From NCBI GenBank assembly GCA_964036155.1, contig OZ038422.1, positions 8,951,201 through 9,015,200 of the forward strand: a stretch of DNA of 64,000 nucleotides. The letters are read 5' to 3'. How positions within the stretch are numbered: position 1 is the first letter of the stretch; every line of letters begins with the position of its first letter. This document shows, in pieces, positions 11,211 to 24,330 of this stretch. This DNA comes from Diploscapter coronatus. Lineage: Eukaryota; Nematoda; Chromadorea; Rhabditida; Rhabditidae. The notes below the pieces were generated by a model, which did not search any database, was not told the origin of the DNA, and saw only the letters and a program-made list of their open reading frames with translations. The translations under genes and the position numbers were made by a program.

Positions 11211-14200
11211 TTAAATGGCGAATACCACAGCTTGGAGGCGACTCAGAGAGGCAGGAATATGGGTGTTGGTGATGGTGGGATGAGAGGGGTGGTGGGACTG
11301 GGCCCGAGACGGCTGGGAAGCCGATGCGGAAGGGTTGGGAGCGGCTGATGGCAATGACTGGTGGGTGATTGGGTGGTTGGACGGAGGGTCAGACGACGAG
11401 TGCGAAGAAGACAGACTGGGGCCGGGGCCTAGGTGGAGAAGCGTCGCGACACTGTCCGGATTCGTGATGGCGGCGGCGGCGGCGGCGGCGGCTTCCTGCG
11501 TCGAATTCAGTCTGATGGACTCCCCTGTGGCTGTCTGCTGGTGAGCACTTGTCTGACTGCTGCTAGTGCAATGGTAATAGGGTCCGATGCAGCAAGACAC
11601 TAGTAGACCGCGTCGCGACCGCACGCGTTCGTCCCAGTCCTTGGCTCTGGCCTCAAGTCGAGCTTTCCTTGTCTCTGCGTCTCTGCCCTTGTGCTTGTTG
11701 TGTCTGCTGCCTGCTCTCTCTGTCTCTGCAGCTCCACTCTCCTTTTCTTTCTTCTCTTTGGCAGTCCCAGTCCCCTTTCCATTCTCCGCCTTTTCATCTT
11801 CATCCCCGCTGCTATCGAATGGATCCTTCTTGTGGCGACGGATACCGATTATCTAAAATTTTATTCTTTCAATCAACTCAACAAATGAATTGAAACTTCT
11901 CGATTTTAATGAGATTTTACGTTTTATTCCTGAATATTCAGAAAGACTGAATTTTGAACAATCATCAAATGATTATGAACAGACGTAAATAAATTTTCGT
12001 AAAAAGCACGAATCATTCTTCAAAAACTTGAAAATATTCTAATAATTCACATGAAATATTACCTCCTGTGACTTTTCACTCTCGCTGTCCTCCCCTTCGC
12101 CTTCGGACAGATAGAACGGTTCGACGAAGAAGCCGTCGTTCTCTTCATCGTCCACGTCAGAGCCTCCGTCATCGTCCTGCAAACCACATGAATTGGCATA
12201 AAAATGAACATTTCCTCTTTCAGTCAGTCAAATATTCCCCCCTTTCGCTATTACAGAGTGGGTCATAAATCAATTGCAAATGCCCCGAATAACTAATATT
12301 ATCAGCATAAAATCTCTTCCGTAATTATAAGAAATAAGTCCTTAAATAGCCACTCTGCCATTTTTGGGCGAAAATGTCACATTAAAGTTGTAAAAATGGA
12401 TTTCCACTGAGCCTATTAACGGCTCTCAAATTACGGTGTCCCATTTGAATTTTTGCAAAATCCTAGGGTTCTATTTTTGGCAAAAATGTGGTTCTCCCTG
12501 CGACCTGAGTGAATCGAACACTCGTATTTAGAGCCACAATCTAACGCTCTGCCACTGAGCTAAGGTCGCCAAACTTCGACCCGTCCTATTGGAATTTTGC
12601 AAAAATCTAGGATTCTATTTTGCTGCTCTATTTGAATTTTTGCAAAAATTAGATTCTATTTTTGGCAAAAATGTGGGTTTTCCCTGCGACCTGAGTGAAT
12701 CGAACACTCGTATTTAGAGCCACAATCTAACGCTCTGCCACTGAGCTAAGGTCGCCGTTTATACCCTTCACCGTTTTGAATGATTATTCTGCTATGCAAT
12801 TAGTCGTGGGAAGAAAGAGAGAAATGGGTCGATCGACATGATTTTTACAAGCTAATCGAGTGAATAGCATTGAGTGCATGTATTCTAATGTACCTAGAAT
12901 ACGACGACATCTTACTGTCTACGCACTTGTAAACAACTGGGAAAAGTCATCAAAGTGCGAAAGAACATTTTTAACGATTTCAAAAATAGCAAAGAAAACT
13001 ACTTCTTCATCAGACTTGCACTCCTCAGCGTCCGAAGGCTCGGCTTCCCACTCGTCATCAGAATCGTACTGAAAAGTTTGTCTTTATCAGTTGATTGATG
13101 AGTGTTAACTGTTTTAAAACTTTCATTTGGAGAGATCGAATCAAAATTCTGCAAATTTGCAAAAATTGCTCTATTCAAGTTTCTTTGGTCTAATTTGAAA
13201 AAAAGCCTAGAAAAATAATAATGCACTTTCTATTTCACTCTTCCATTGTTTGTCAATATGATTCATCAATTCGAACATAAATATTTAAAATTGCAATACA
13301 CCAATAAATAATACAAAATTTGATCATTTTTGGAGTAAGCAATTTGCCATTATTTCTCGGCAATACTATTGTATTTTGAAATGTGATTTTCAGCATCTCT
13401 TACCTCGTAATCAAGATTTTCGTCCTTGCCCCAGGGCGTTCTTCCAGTGATCGTTTGGGACTTCTTGCGCCAAGTGCCGTAGTAGGGCGGACGATAGTTG
13501 TCTGAGAACTGGAACAGCTTGGCTCTCAGCGGGCTAAATTAAGAAAATTATAGTTGGGCTGACCAAAAAGTTGCCACATATCATGTACATATGCACTTCT
13601 ATTCACCTATCCACTTATCTACTTATCAGTCAATAACGAATTCGAGTGAGTTCTACTAAATTCGTTCTATGATACACAAATAGAGACGAAATGTCGTCGA
13701 GATTCAAGTTGAGTGCGTTTTAAACTGGTGCAAATTGAGAACATAGCTGAACGGAAAACATTCTCTAGCACCTAATAAATGGAATTCAGTAATACTTGAC
13801 GTTTTCTTATGAAACCCAGGAAAAAAGTATTCTTACTTTCTTCTAGCGGAGACGAGCTTGCGATTTTTGACTGCAGGAGAGTAAATGTAGTCGCGCTCGG
13901 TCTAAAATGTCCAAAATAATGAATCTACAAAAATAAGATCTTATAACCTCGTCATGATGCCCCAGAATGTCGACATCAGGAGAGACAGCATCTCTGCGGA
14001 GAATCGGAGCCAGAGTCATTCCGTCTTTCACCTGAAATTAATACTTTCAAGTTGTTTCTGCAATTTTTGAAACTTATTTGTGAATATTTCATGAAAATTT
14101 TTATTTATTCAGGGAAATCATAATCTAGAGATTGTTTCAGTACCTAATTTGTGTGAAGATTGATAATTCTGCAAATGTCTACCTGGAAAGGCTTGTACCA

Positions 14201-17200
14201 CAAGTCGGGATCAGTGCTGGGCGGTCGCTTCTCTTCGGATTTCTTCTCGACCTTCTTGAAGAAGCCTTTGAATCTCTCCATTTCGCGACGTTTCTTCTCT
14301 TCGTGAGCCTGGAGTTAGAAAATTTTCAATTTCGAAATATTTCTTCTACTTCTTTTAGATTAGGACTTCATGAATTGGCCAACTGTAGCCTCAACTTCTT
14401 TTGATTGAAGTAAAATTGCAACAATTTGGATTGGATTAACTCTGTAACTGACACTAAAGTTGATTCTGATCATCAGTATCATTTTCAATGTTATAAAGTA
14501 GCATCTTCAAACTTTCAGCAATAATTTCGAAAAGCCTAGTTCCAAGTCGAATTCATCCCCTGTCCCTTTGCATATACAGTCAGTCGCTCAGTCGCATTAG
14601 TGTCCCCTTTCGCTGCTGCTTTCTTTTGTGTATGTGATAAGTGCATTGCATTGGACGTGTTCGGTGGTTTTCCCGCCTTTTTTGTTACTTCCCTCCTCGC
14701 CTCTCGCATTCGACCCTCGGGCCTGAGACCTGAGGCGATTCTTCCCTTCCCTTGCCTCCTTGATTCAACGAGTTTCAGTCTTCAGATGCACTTTGCAGCC
14801 ACTTCACCTCAAACGAGAAGAGACAATGAGAACGAAGAAGGGAAAGAATCAGAGCATCGAGGAACGTAACTGACTGTCAGACTGAGAATGACTGAGTGTG
14901 TGAAGCATACAATGAACAGCAATGCAATAAAATAGATGAGAACGTTTGTTAGAAGAGAAGGCAAGGGAAAAGGGGGAGTGCTTCAGGCAGGATGCGTGTG
15001 GTTGGAATAATGCAAAATGAATATTGTAATGAGGAGAGAAGAATAGTGTTCTGTATATGAGTGTGAATGTGAATGTAAATGTCGAGATTCAAGAACAATG
15101 AATTTTTGTAGATAGTCGAAAAATATTGCATAAGTTGAAGACGAGAAGAAACTTCAACCTAGATTTTAAACTCTTTATTTCGTTTCCACCCCGACATGCC
15201 CCGATCATGCTTGAGTTCAAAAGGTCACCCCTTTCACCACTTTTCGAAAGTTGAAGCAGGTTACGATAATCCTATTTTTGAATCTTACGATTAAAAAAAT
15301 CCCCCATTTTTCCCTTTGAATAAGAGAATCATTTAACATTCCGATTCCGAACGATCTACGTGCGATTCCGGAAGCACGTGAGGATTGAAGCATCAAAAAA
15401 CGAAAAAAGCCTTCCTTCTGCTTCTCAATCCATGCCGCCATCAATAGCTCGTCTCTGCCAAAATTCCTCTTCCGCCTTCCTGTTTTGCCTCATCAAAAGG
15501 CGTTTTCTGCGCATTCCCAAATACAGTAGTTTCTGCATACAGGCGCGCGGCATTGTTTCTCCACACGACAATGGCAATCGTTTTTGACTGAGGAGTTCAG
15601 AGAACAAAATGTTTCCAAACGCGCGCGCGCGCGAAACAGAAATGAGGGTGTTCTTGAGATTCGACAGAGTGGGGGAGTGAGAGATAATGCATTCATTCTC
15701 TGCATCTTTGCAGTCATTTGTTGCAACTGCTTGAGGCCGCAGTGTTCGTCTTGCGGCCTGCATCATTTAGTCAGTGCATCCCCCTGTCGAATTACATGAA
15801 GACAACCCTTTTAAACCAGTCCTCTCGTTCGAAACTCTCGACGACGTGAAGATGAAGCAGAATGGGGGAATGGAGAAGAGAATGCATTCTTGTCAACCAG
15901 CAATGCAACAATCAAACAGCCCTACAGCCCTTTGTCATTCTCACAAGTCTCTTCCCTTCCTTCTCCTTTCCCTTGAAGCGTCCCCTTACCCTCACTTTCC
16001 CTAATCTATACCCTAAACCTAATGCCATCTAATGCCTCAATGCAAAGCATTGTGTGTAAATCGCGCTAATTTGACAGACGCTCCGCTATTTTTTTCCTCC
16101 CCATACCGTTTTCCATTTCAACGGATGATCAAAAGGATCGTTTCTTCCCTGTTTTAAGAACCGTCTTCAAATTATCATTACTCACTCAAAAGAATATCTT
16201 GTGGATGTTCAATGTCCATTCATGAGTTCAATTCAATGATTCTTGACCAATACACTATTTTTGCCGTTCATAGTATTTTGTTTGTTTATCAATTATCTAC
16301 GCTGCAAAGAGTGCTGATATATACAATCCGAAGCATCAAATTTCATAAATGTTTTAGAACCTTCACGTAAAATATCAGTTTCGTTTCGATTGTTTGTTCC
16401 GAGTATGATTCTCTCATTCTCTATTGAAGCGTTAATAATTCGTCATTCATTTAACTACAGAAACCTATGATTTTCAATCAAAAAATGTTATCAGTTAGTT
16501 GTATTTTTTTAATTTAAAAATTTGAAGAGACATAGGCAAAAGTGAGAGAACGTTTTCACGATTATCACTACCAACATTCGATCAAATTGTGAGATTTCCA
16601 AATACTTCCCCTAGTTACTTGCAACATTTTGATAATTATGATAAGCCTCAAACTGTACTGACCTCTTCCTCCTTGCGTTTCTGAGCGCGTTTCTCCTCTT
16701 CCTCCTTGATTCTGGTCAATCTCTTCTCGTCCTCCTCCTGCTTCTTGGTCAGCCTTCGTTCCTCTTCTTCTTGCTTCTTGGCCACCAGCTCCTCCTTCTT
16801 CCTCTGACGCTCCTCTTCTTTCTGCAAACCATCACTTCAGTTTCAATTCATTAGATAAATGAACATTTTTTTCGAGAAAAACGTGATTTTCACTCTCGAT
16901 CAGGTGGTCGGAACGGAATTGGATTACGGATTTTGCGTAGCGGAATTTTTTATCAGTGCTTGATAAGAATGATTTTTCGAGAAGCAAAAGATTAGACTAG
17001 ACTAAAGAATGGATTGGCTCGTTTGATATCGCGTCGAAAAATTATGCGATATTTAGGGACCGCCAAGTCACGTCCCCCCTTTCAATAGTGGCATTAGTTT
17101 GAAAGCCGCTCAATTATCGTCGATAATTGGCCAAGTAGCATTTTTTTCATAATTTTAAAAAATCTATCATACCTGTTTCAACTTCTCCTCGCGTTCCTTC

Positions 17201-18063
17201 TTCTGCTGTTCCCTCTCGAGTCTTTGCAGTTCCTTCTCCTTCTTCTTCTGCTCGCGTTCCTCAGCCAGTTCGGCCTTCCTCTTCATGGCAGCTTCCTTGT
17301 CTGCAGGGGACATGGTTGGTCTGCTCGACTTGGCCTTCTTGACAGAGAGCGGCACAGTAGGCGAGGCAGAGGCAGAGGCTGCTGCTGCAGTCGGAGTAGC
17401 CGGGAGCCGAGTCGGTTTCACGGAAGGCACTTTGGGCGAGGAAGTCAAGGGCAGAGTGGGAGCCTTCTTGGCAGCAGGTGGTTGGGGCGCTTCTTCTTCC
17501 TCTTCCTTTGACTCGATAATCTGCACATCCGCATCGTTGCTCACAGAGGCAGTGCGTTTGCGCGATCGGCGAAACGCGTCCGATGCCTGTCGCAGAGAAG
17601 GCACAGAAGTGAAGTCTCGGGCCAGCTGCAAATGGTTTTTTTTTCTGATTTTCTGGACATCAATTTCAAAATTTGCTTGAGAACATTGTCTTTTTAATTA
17701 GGAGGATTAGCAAATGACGAAATTCAGCATCCGATTCACTAGTTCCAGGAAAATTATGTTTCAAAGCTCCTCTTAAGGCTTCATGCTTCTCAAAATCTAC
17801 TTTTGTCAAGGCCACCGAATTTAATGACATTTGCAGGAGATGATGGAAAATACAGAAATGAATTCTCATGATTCTCTGGAGAAGATACATTTGCTTTTCT
17901 ATTCAATTCAACTCACGTATTGCTCTATTTCCTTGATCTTGAGCTCGTTGAAGAGTTGTGGAATGGAATCGGGATTCTTGCGGACGATCTCTTTGTAGAG
18001 AACTGCGTCACTGAACAGACTGTCCTCTGCCGAATCGCCATGCTGCAGCTCGTTTTGATCCAT
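11211..18063 (-). CDS. CHAF1A: Chromatin assembly factor 1 subunit A (p150)
   Basis: CAF-1 p150 is the large subunit of the histone chaperone that deposits H3-H4 on newly replicated DNA, recruited by PCNA. Ten exons: 18063-17917, 17625-17173, 16821-16663, 14308-14183, 14031-13948, 13901-13837, 13533-13404, 13068-13003, 12176-12063 and 11852-11211. All phases agree and the total is 1,986 nt, 661 residues. Residues about 150-280 form the Lys/Glu/Arg-rich KER helix. Residues about 320-388 hold the family core (PLRAKLFQFSDNYRPPYYGTW), followed by the acidic ED region with DGFFVEPFYLSEGE at about 424-437. VQIIESKEEEEE near residue 83 fits the SUMO-interacting motif known in p150. The C-terminal exon continues past WDERVRSRRG into an Ala-8 run (569-576) and Ser/Pro/His-rich sequence; I see no winged-helix domain. 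The ATG lies 4 nt inside the first exon, right after a TTGCAG acceptor, so the mRNA may be trans-spliced or have an upstream 5' UTR exon. Confidence 0.93.
12499..12569 (-). tRNA. trnH(GUG): tRNA-His (anticodon GTG), copy 1
   Basis: Read on the minus strand, the 71 nt fold as a standard cloverleaf. Acceptor GCGACCT pairs with AGGTCGC, D-arm GCTC pairs with GAGC, anticodon stem TTAGA pairs with TCTAA around loop TTGTGGC, and T-arm GAGTG pairs with CACTC around TTCGATT. Position 73 is A, usual for eukaryotic tRNA-His, and the base just before the acceptor is G, matching the required G-1. A TTTTT run about 12 nt downstream (complement of 12482-12486) would serve as the Pol III terminator. It lies in a CHAF1A intron, on the same strand as the host gene. 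Confidence 0.93.
12685..12755 (-). tRNA. trnH(GUG): tRNA-His (anticodon GTG), copy 2
   Basis: The sequence is identical to the copy 186 bp downstream in transcription (12499-12569). It has the same cloverleaf, GTG anticodon, A73 and G at position -1. A TTTTT terminator lies at the complement of 12667-12671. No base differences between the two copies were seen within the tRNA, which suggests a recent tandem duplication or concerted evolution. Confidence 0.93.
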
Positions 18064-18600
18064 CACCTGCAACATAATTGAGACTTCAAAGAGTCGAGCG
18101 AAACGGCACGATGAGATTCAAAAGGGGTTTTTGAATTGCATTGCACTCATGGAACTCATTCAGAAGCAGCGAAAAAATCGTCAAATTTTGTGAGTCGTCC
18201 GAAACAAGTGTAATTTCAAGAAATGTACTAATATAACTTTTCTTAGCGTTTTTTCTAGGTTGAGCGAACAAAAATGGCGAATATTCACGACAAAGAACGA
18301 AATTCGAACAAATCAGGGAAATTTGGAGAGAAAGAACAACTTTTGTCTAAAATCGGCAAAACGTCGACTTGGAGCTGAACGCGATGCATCAGAAACTGAG
18401 CAACTGGTGTTTCACGACAATTTGGCAGAATTTTTTCCAAAAATTCCGAAAATCTACTCGACTTTCGATGAATTTGCTGGAAATTTTAGAAGAAAACCAC
18501 TTGCCAGCTCAATCGTGTCGAAGATCGTGCATGATTTCTCAACTGATACACGGTTCATCTATTTTTTGAAAACTTTGTAAAAAATTCATTTCAAAGACGA

Positions 18601-18613
18601 TTTGGCGCGCAAA
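18601..18613. promoter_or_regulatory. E2F/DP-type site upstream of CHAF1A
   Basis: TTTGGCGCGCAAA contains the exact E2F core TTTGGCGC on the plus strand and a related TTTGCGCG on the minus strand. It lies about 540 bp upstream of the CHAF1A ATG. CAF-1 p150 is an S-phase gene and a known E2F target in other animals, so the placement makes biological sense. A second E2F-like palindrome, TTTCGCGAAA, lies near 19000. The match is seen directly; activity is inferred. Confidence 0.5.
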
Positions 18614-21600
18614 AAGGCGGAGTTTTGTTTCCCTCTCGCCCTCCTCACTTCTCGTTGTCTTTCTTTGTCGTCTGTTTTTCTCTTTCCCTCTTCTATGTCC
18701 TCTGTCTCTCTCCCCTTTCAAGACCCAGCCGTCTCATGGCCCCGTGGCTGTGCGCTGCGCGTTTTCCGCTCATGTTTCGTTTCCCCCTTCCTTCTTTCTT
18801 CCCTTCCCCATTTTTTCTCGTCCTCCCTTGTTCACCCTTTTTCCTTGCCCCCTTTCCTCATTTCGACCCGAGGCTTCTCCTATTTTTCTCCGCATTTTTG
18901 CCATTTCTCCGATTTTCGTCATCAATGAAATTTCCAATGTTTCATTCAATCAATCGCGCCTTCGATTTTTCCGCGACTTTTTCACGATTTTTATTCGATT
19001 TTTCGCGAAATTTGACAAAACCGGAAGTCGCACTAATTTTCATGCAATAATGTTAAATTGTAGAAATTCGGCGTTTAAACTGGTTAAGCCCAAGCTTCTC
19101 GAATCCTGCATCGCAATTTCACTCTAGTTAGTCATGTATCTCAAAATCGAGAAAAGTAATGCTAAAAATGATTACCGCTTCTGGATGTCACTGTACTTTC
19201 CTCTCCTGCACTTCTAAATATTATCTTCGCTCTGGTATTTCTCTTTCGATTTTTCCTATCCACCTTGTTAAATCCAAAAATGTAGATATTTCTAACTTCT
19301 ATGTTGCTATTGTTCTTCTTATTCAGTCCTATTATCTTCTGCTCTCAGATTTGTACGAAGCCTATTTGAGCATATCCCTGCGTGACATTAGATAAGCTCC
19401 TTCATCGATATACTGTAGCTGCTCTATTCTTCTATATGATATCTTTAGCCGCAACGCTTCTATAAATTAATGCTTCAAACGTTATCATCATGTGAGACTC
19501 ATTTTACGCTCTTACGCTGGATTTTCAATTGAATGGTTGAATTTTCGCGAGTAACTGATCCATTAACTCATTGTGAACATGGGATTTTTTGCCATTGACA
19601 GTTGAAGGAATTGCCATTTCTCATTTTCATTTCCACATTTTCCAGTTTCATATGTTCGCTTTTGTGCTTATGCTTATCGTTATTCTGGGCGCCCTCCTCT
19701 CCTCATTTCAGCTTCATTCAACTAGTTTTGCTACTGCAAATACCCCTGCCTTCCACCTGCTTACCTACTTCTTCCTTACTACTTCTGCTGCTTCTCGTAC
19801 TATTCTGCCCTGTTTTGTGCTCTTTTCGACTGTTTGTTTGTAGAACTGTTTGATTTGTTTGATTATTTGCCGTTGGGTTGAGTCGTCTCGTGCCTGAGGC
19901 AGAGATGCAATGCAGCGTAGAGGAGAGGAGGGAATGAAGCAGGTTGAAGTCGGGAAGACAGGAAAAGTAAGCCACAAGCAGCGAAATGCAAAGCAAACGA
20001 GAAAAAGCCGCCAATTTTCGAATCGAACACTCGTGATTTTTCGGAGATTTTTACCATTCGTGTATAAATCAACGTAATTATTCAGTGGTATTTTTTCTAA
20101 AAAGCTTATCTCCAGAAATTTGTCGTTGATTTAAAGTGTAACCATAACATTTTAATAGTATTGTCTCGATATGCTCGATTTCGGAATTTTTACTCAGGAG
20201 ACAATTCTTTTACACTATGACGTGCTACACCAGTTTCGTAATTACGAAAAGTTGATCTTCACGCATTAATTCCTAATTCAAAAGTGCAATAATAAAAAAG
20301 TCATGAATCAATTGCCTTGATTAACTATAATTTTCTTCTCCTTTCGTAAACTAATTTTGTTTATTTTTTTTTCAAATTTTTACTCATCCTAAATCTTATA
20401 GTGAAAGTAGAAAAACCCCTGAAATTAGCCCGTTCTAAATAAGAATAATTGTCATCCCGTATTCAGTCAGTTAGTTAGTTAGTTAGTTTTGCATCTTCAT
20501 CTTGTCGACTCGTGGAGTTTTGGATTTGCATATCCTTATCTGTCCCTATCTCCCTCTATTTCTGCCTTATCCCCTCTTTCCTGGACTAATCCCCGGTTCT
20601 GTTTTAACTCTCGACCAGTCACAAGAATATCTACAGCAAGGAACACAAAGACAACAATCGGTTCCCTAATCTACCCTTAGGAGAGGATATTTCAGATCCC
20701 TCGTCTATTAGTCCGCCTATCTGCTAATCCCCCATCGTCCTGCAGATCTCCTTTCCTTCCCCTTCCCCTGTATATGTTTGGATATCCTGTTAAATCCCGT
20801 GTATCCCGTCGATTTCCCGTGTGCAGAGGCAGTCACACTTCTCTCTCTCTCTCTGCCTTTCCCGCAGAAAACTCGGCATTCCATAAATGAAACAGGGCAG
20901 TCTATTTCCTGCCTCAGCTCAAGTAATCATCGCTCTGCCTCTTCCCCTGCCTTTGCTCTGCCTGTCTGTTTCCCCCTCGTTTGTCCTCCTATTTTGCAAT
21001 TTCCTTCTCCACCTCTTATATCTGCCTTACCTGAAACTCTTCTACAGTAATCTTTGATGTTTCAAGTCGACGTCTGTAGTGGGCGGAGCCTAGTACCTTC
21101 TTCGTCAGAAGATACAAAATAAACCTTACTCGTACAGGAGGAGGAGGAGAAGGTTCTTTTGCTATTGAACTCACTAAATGAAGATCAGCTTTTCTTATCT
21201 CGAATACTGAGAAGGAAACATAGAATTTCATCAAGCCCGAATTTTCCTTCCTCCCTAATTTAACCTTGCAAAGTCTTACTGTTCTTATCATTATCAGCGC
21301 GAATTTTCGTTGCGTATATACTTATTTGATAACGGACTTTCGTCTCTTCCTCTATAAATCTCACTACTTCCATCTCTTCTTCCTTTCTGCTATTTCTGAG
21401 ATGTTTTCTCAGGTTTCTACATCTTTTCAGCTCTCCTTCTAAACCCATTACTCCTCATCGTTGCTAAGAGCATTTGTGGCTAGTGAAATTTCCCATGCTC
21501 CCCTGCATATTTCTCTCCTTCGTCCAGCAGCCTTTTCCTTTTCTCTTCGGAAACGTTTCCTTTTTCAGCTGCTTCTAAACTCATTACCCTTAGGCGGCTC

Positions 21601-23024
21601 AGTGTCTGATATGATAAAAATAATTCGAAAAGTTTAATTTCGAAACGAAATCAAATTCTTTGAATTTGAAAGTTGAGTTATTGGCGCTATAAAAATAGTT
21701 TAGTTTTGTCCTGTTCGATTTTTGGCATTTCGCACCTACTCCTTACCGAGAGACCAAGCAGGCAGCAGACGACTTACCCCTCTCTATGCTATGCCTGTCA
21801 TGTACCAGTGCAGCGTTGTATTTTCGCATTTTTCTCCTCTTACAGGCGAATCTTTGTCTTTCTTCGTGTCTAGGACTATTATTTGCCAACTTTCGTGTGT
21901 CGAATGAATGGTTTTTCGGTTTTCGCCCCGTTTCTTTCTATCTTTCTTTCTCTTCACCTCTCTCAAATCGTTCGTTGCTCCCGCACAGTCCACAGCGCAC
22001 AGTTACAAGGGCAAGTGGTGCATCGTCCATCTCCGCCCCATTTCAGGGTCAGGAGCCTCCACACACACACACGCAAGGAGGGCAATCTCTAGCTCCATGT
22101 TCAAGCATAGTTCCCCCAAATTGTCTGAAATAACTCCCTACTCATTCACATGTTGCGAATAGCCTTGGCTCGAACTTCGAGTGCTTAGGTTGAGTTGTTC
22201 TTTCTTCCCTCTCGCAATCCCATTCGAGAGTGTGAACTTATCGACAAAATTCCTAATCGAATATAAAAAATACTCCTCTTCCACTTTTCTTCTTTTCATT
22301 TTTTACTATTTATGTCGGAAAACATGTGGGATAATTCCAGACTCATTTATTCAAAATGCATCCTCTCTTTCCCCTTCCCCTTCTCCCCTTTCCCGAGCAG
22401 TTTCAGTTATTCCAGACCCGCTTTCGGGATGGCCTCTAATTTTGTCTAATGCCCGATGATGGATAGAGGAAGAAAGGAAGTTGCAGCATATTCTCCACTT
22501 CATTTATGGGATCTTCATTTATTTTTTATATCTCGTAAATTTCCTATTGAAGCTCTATAGCTTTTTTTTATTTCTTAAACCTTCAAAATATTCCGGGTCA
22601 GTGTTTCCTTTGTAATTCCAGATCGTTGCTAAATGTCTATAAACTAAATTTATACCAACAAGGAAGCGACTGATCTTCATGCATAGCTCATTTTAAATAC
22701 ATTTTGCTTCGCATGCAATTTTCAAAAATCTCATCTCTGATCACTAGATTTCATAGAATTTTTAAATTTTTTTCTGAGAAAATTAATATGCAATCCCGAG
22801 AAAATGCTGATGTCCGGGTTTTTATCGTTTTTGTCTGGAAAATGGAAATTTTTCGATCTGTACCTCTTTCTCATTAGTCTTGTCTTTGTGTCTTCTCTGT
22901 AGCTGATAAGTGATAATATTCTCGCGTTATCAGTTGCTCTTTCTTTCTCTGCCCCTCTCTCCTCCCCCATTGTCTTTCTGTCTCGTGAGTGTCTTCGTCT
23001 CTGTTCCACACTCTCTCGCCTTCA

Positions 23025-23049
23025 AGAGAGAGAGAGAGAGAGAGAGAGA
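23025..23049. repeat. (AG)n microsatellite
   Basis: This is an uninterrupted AG dinucleotide run of about 25 bp, 1.4 kb upstream of the MEF2 start codon, in a CT/GA-rich context. Confidence 0.9.
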
Positions 23050-24330
23050 CAGTTGATAATGCTTCTTTTGCTACGCCTTTCAGTCTTTCTCTTTCAGTTT
23101 CATTTTGCTTCTTTTTCTTTCCTCTATTTTCCCGTCTTCTATCAGCATTTGAATCGATTTTCGTCTGTCCGAAACGTGAAAGAAAATAACAGAGTTAATC
23201 AGTGGAGAGTGGGCGAGAGAGCGTGGGGAATGGAGAGAACAGTAGACAGTGACAGTCGATCAATTTGCAATGGGAAGATGGAGGGAATGGACTGACAGTG
23301 TCAAGTGATCATCATCGCTCTGTCATCGTGGAGAGTGGAGATAGAGGAGAATGGCTACTCCCCATTCCCTTGCCCGTTTATATTCCATTTCCAATTCCTC
23401 CCATCTAGTTGATCGTCATTCCGTCAATTTTATCATTTATCACAGATTCTCCCTAGTTCTATTTCAAAGACCACGCCTACATTTATCTCTGAGCAGCTCA
23501 AAAATAGATTTATAGCTACCATCGTAAATTTGTTCGAGATAAAATTATACAATGTACCTTTCGTCCTAAACAGCCACCTCCTGGAATCGTAGTCCTTTTC
23601 AAGATTCCCCCGCATTTCATCATCATCATCCTCCATTCCATCTTTAGTCCTTTGCTGCCCTTGCAATCTCCCGTATTTGTATTCTTGGTCTTTTGTATAT
23701 TATTATTATGTGCATCTTTGAGTGAGTGAACGCCGAATCTACGTAAGTTGCGATGCTACAAAAAGGTAGAGTGAAGGAGAAGAAGAAGAAGAAGACGTTA
23801 AGCCAGACTAGCATTCTCGGCTCAAGGCAATGTCTGTGTGTCTGCACTCTCCGACCCTCCCTTCTTTATTCAGCTCCGCCCCTAATTTGCGCTCCCTTTT
23901 TGTTTCACTGGGCAATCAGCTATTTTCTAGTTGTTTGTATCTCTTCTCCCTCCCTCTTTGTGCTATATCATTCGAGTTACCATTTCAAGAAATCCTGCTT
24001 CTAAATTCGTCGTTGCACTTTTGTGAACAGGTGATTTTCACCGTATCGCGGGGGTTTCATTCTCAATTTCTGTAGCTGCGTGTCAGACTCTTTTCCCATT
24101 CCTTCCCCATCCCCCTTCTCGTTTCTTCCTTTCCTTCCCTCTACTCGGTGCATCATGCTTCATCCTTCTCTCCCTTTACACCGCCCTGCCGCTCATCTTT
24201 TCATCTTCTTCGGCTCTGTTTCCAGCCACTTTTTCTCCCATCCTCCCTTTTCTCTAGTCGCATTGTTCGTTGATGTCTTCCGGATTTGTTCCGTGTTTTC
24301 GCGACTCCTAATCAATTCCCTTCATTTCAG

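Larger units (their letters stand above)
12420..12756. repeat. Tandem duplication carrying tRNA-His
   Basis: A unit of about 186 bp is present twice, with tRNA starts at 12499 and 12685. Each unit holds the tRNA and about 60 bp of flank with the phrase TTTGAATTTTTGCAAAA and TTCTATTTTTGGCAAAAATG. A third, partial copy of the flank without a tRNA lies at about 12590-12622. The whole array sits in the CHAF1A intron 12177-13002. Confidence 0.8.
18064..24330. other. Divergent intergenic region, CHAF1A and MEF2 upstream DNA
   Basis: This region lies between the CHAF1A start (minus) and the MEF2 5' exon (plus). It is strongly pyrimidine-rich on the plus strand, notably 18625-18860, 20490-21040, 21780-22440 and 24080-24300. 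That produces many long low-complexity Ser/Leu/Phe/Pro ORFs which I do not accept as genes. A GTTA tetranucleotide run lies at about 20470-20488 and an (AG)n run at 23025-23049. I saw no spliced coding exons. Confidence 0.5.

Noticed and set aside
11335..11893. Plus-strand ORFs antisense to CHAF1A
   Set aside because: They are shadows of the last CHAF1A exon, whose minus-strand frame is conserved.
13550..13575. Solo mariner-like end (TTGGGCTGACCAAAAAGTTG) in a CHAF1A intron
   Set aside because: Resembles a mariner terminus, but no partner end or TA-bounded unit was found nearby.
18602..19127. Plus-strand ORFs of 108-141 residues
   Set aside because: Phe/Leu/Ser/Pro translations of a pyrimidine tract in three overlapping frames; no family features.
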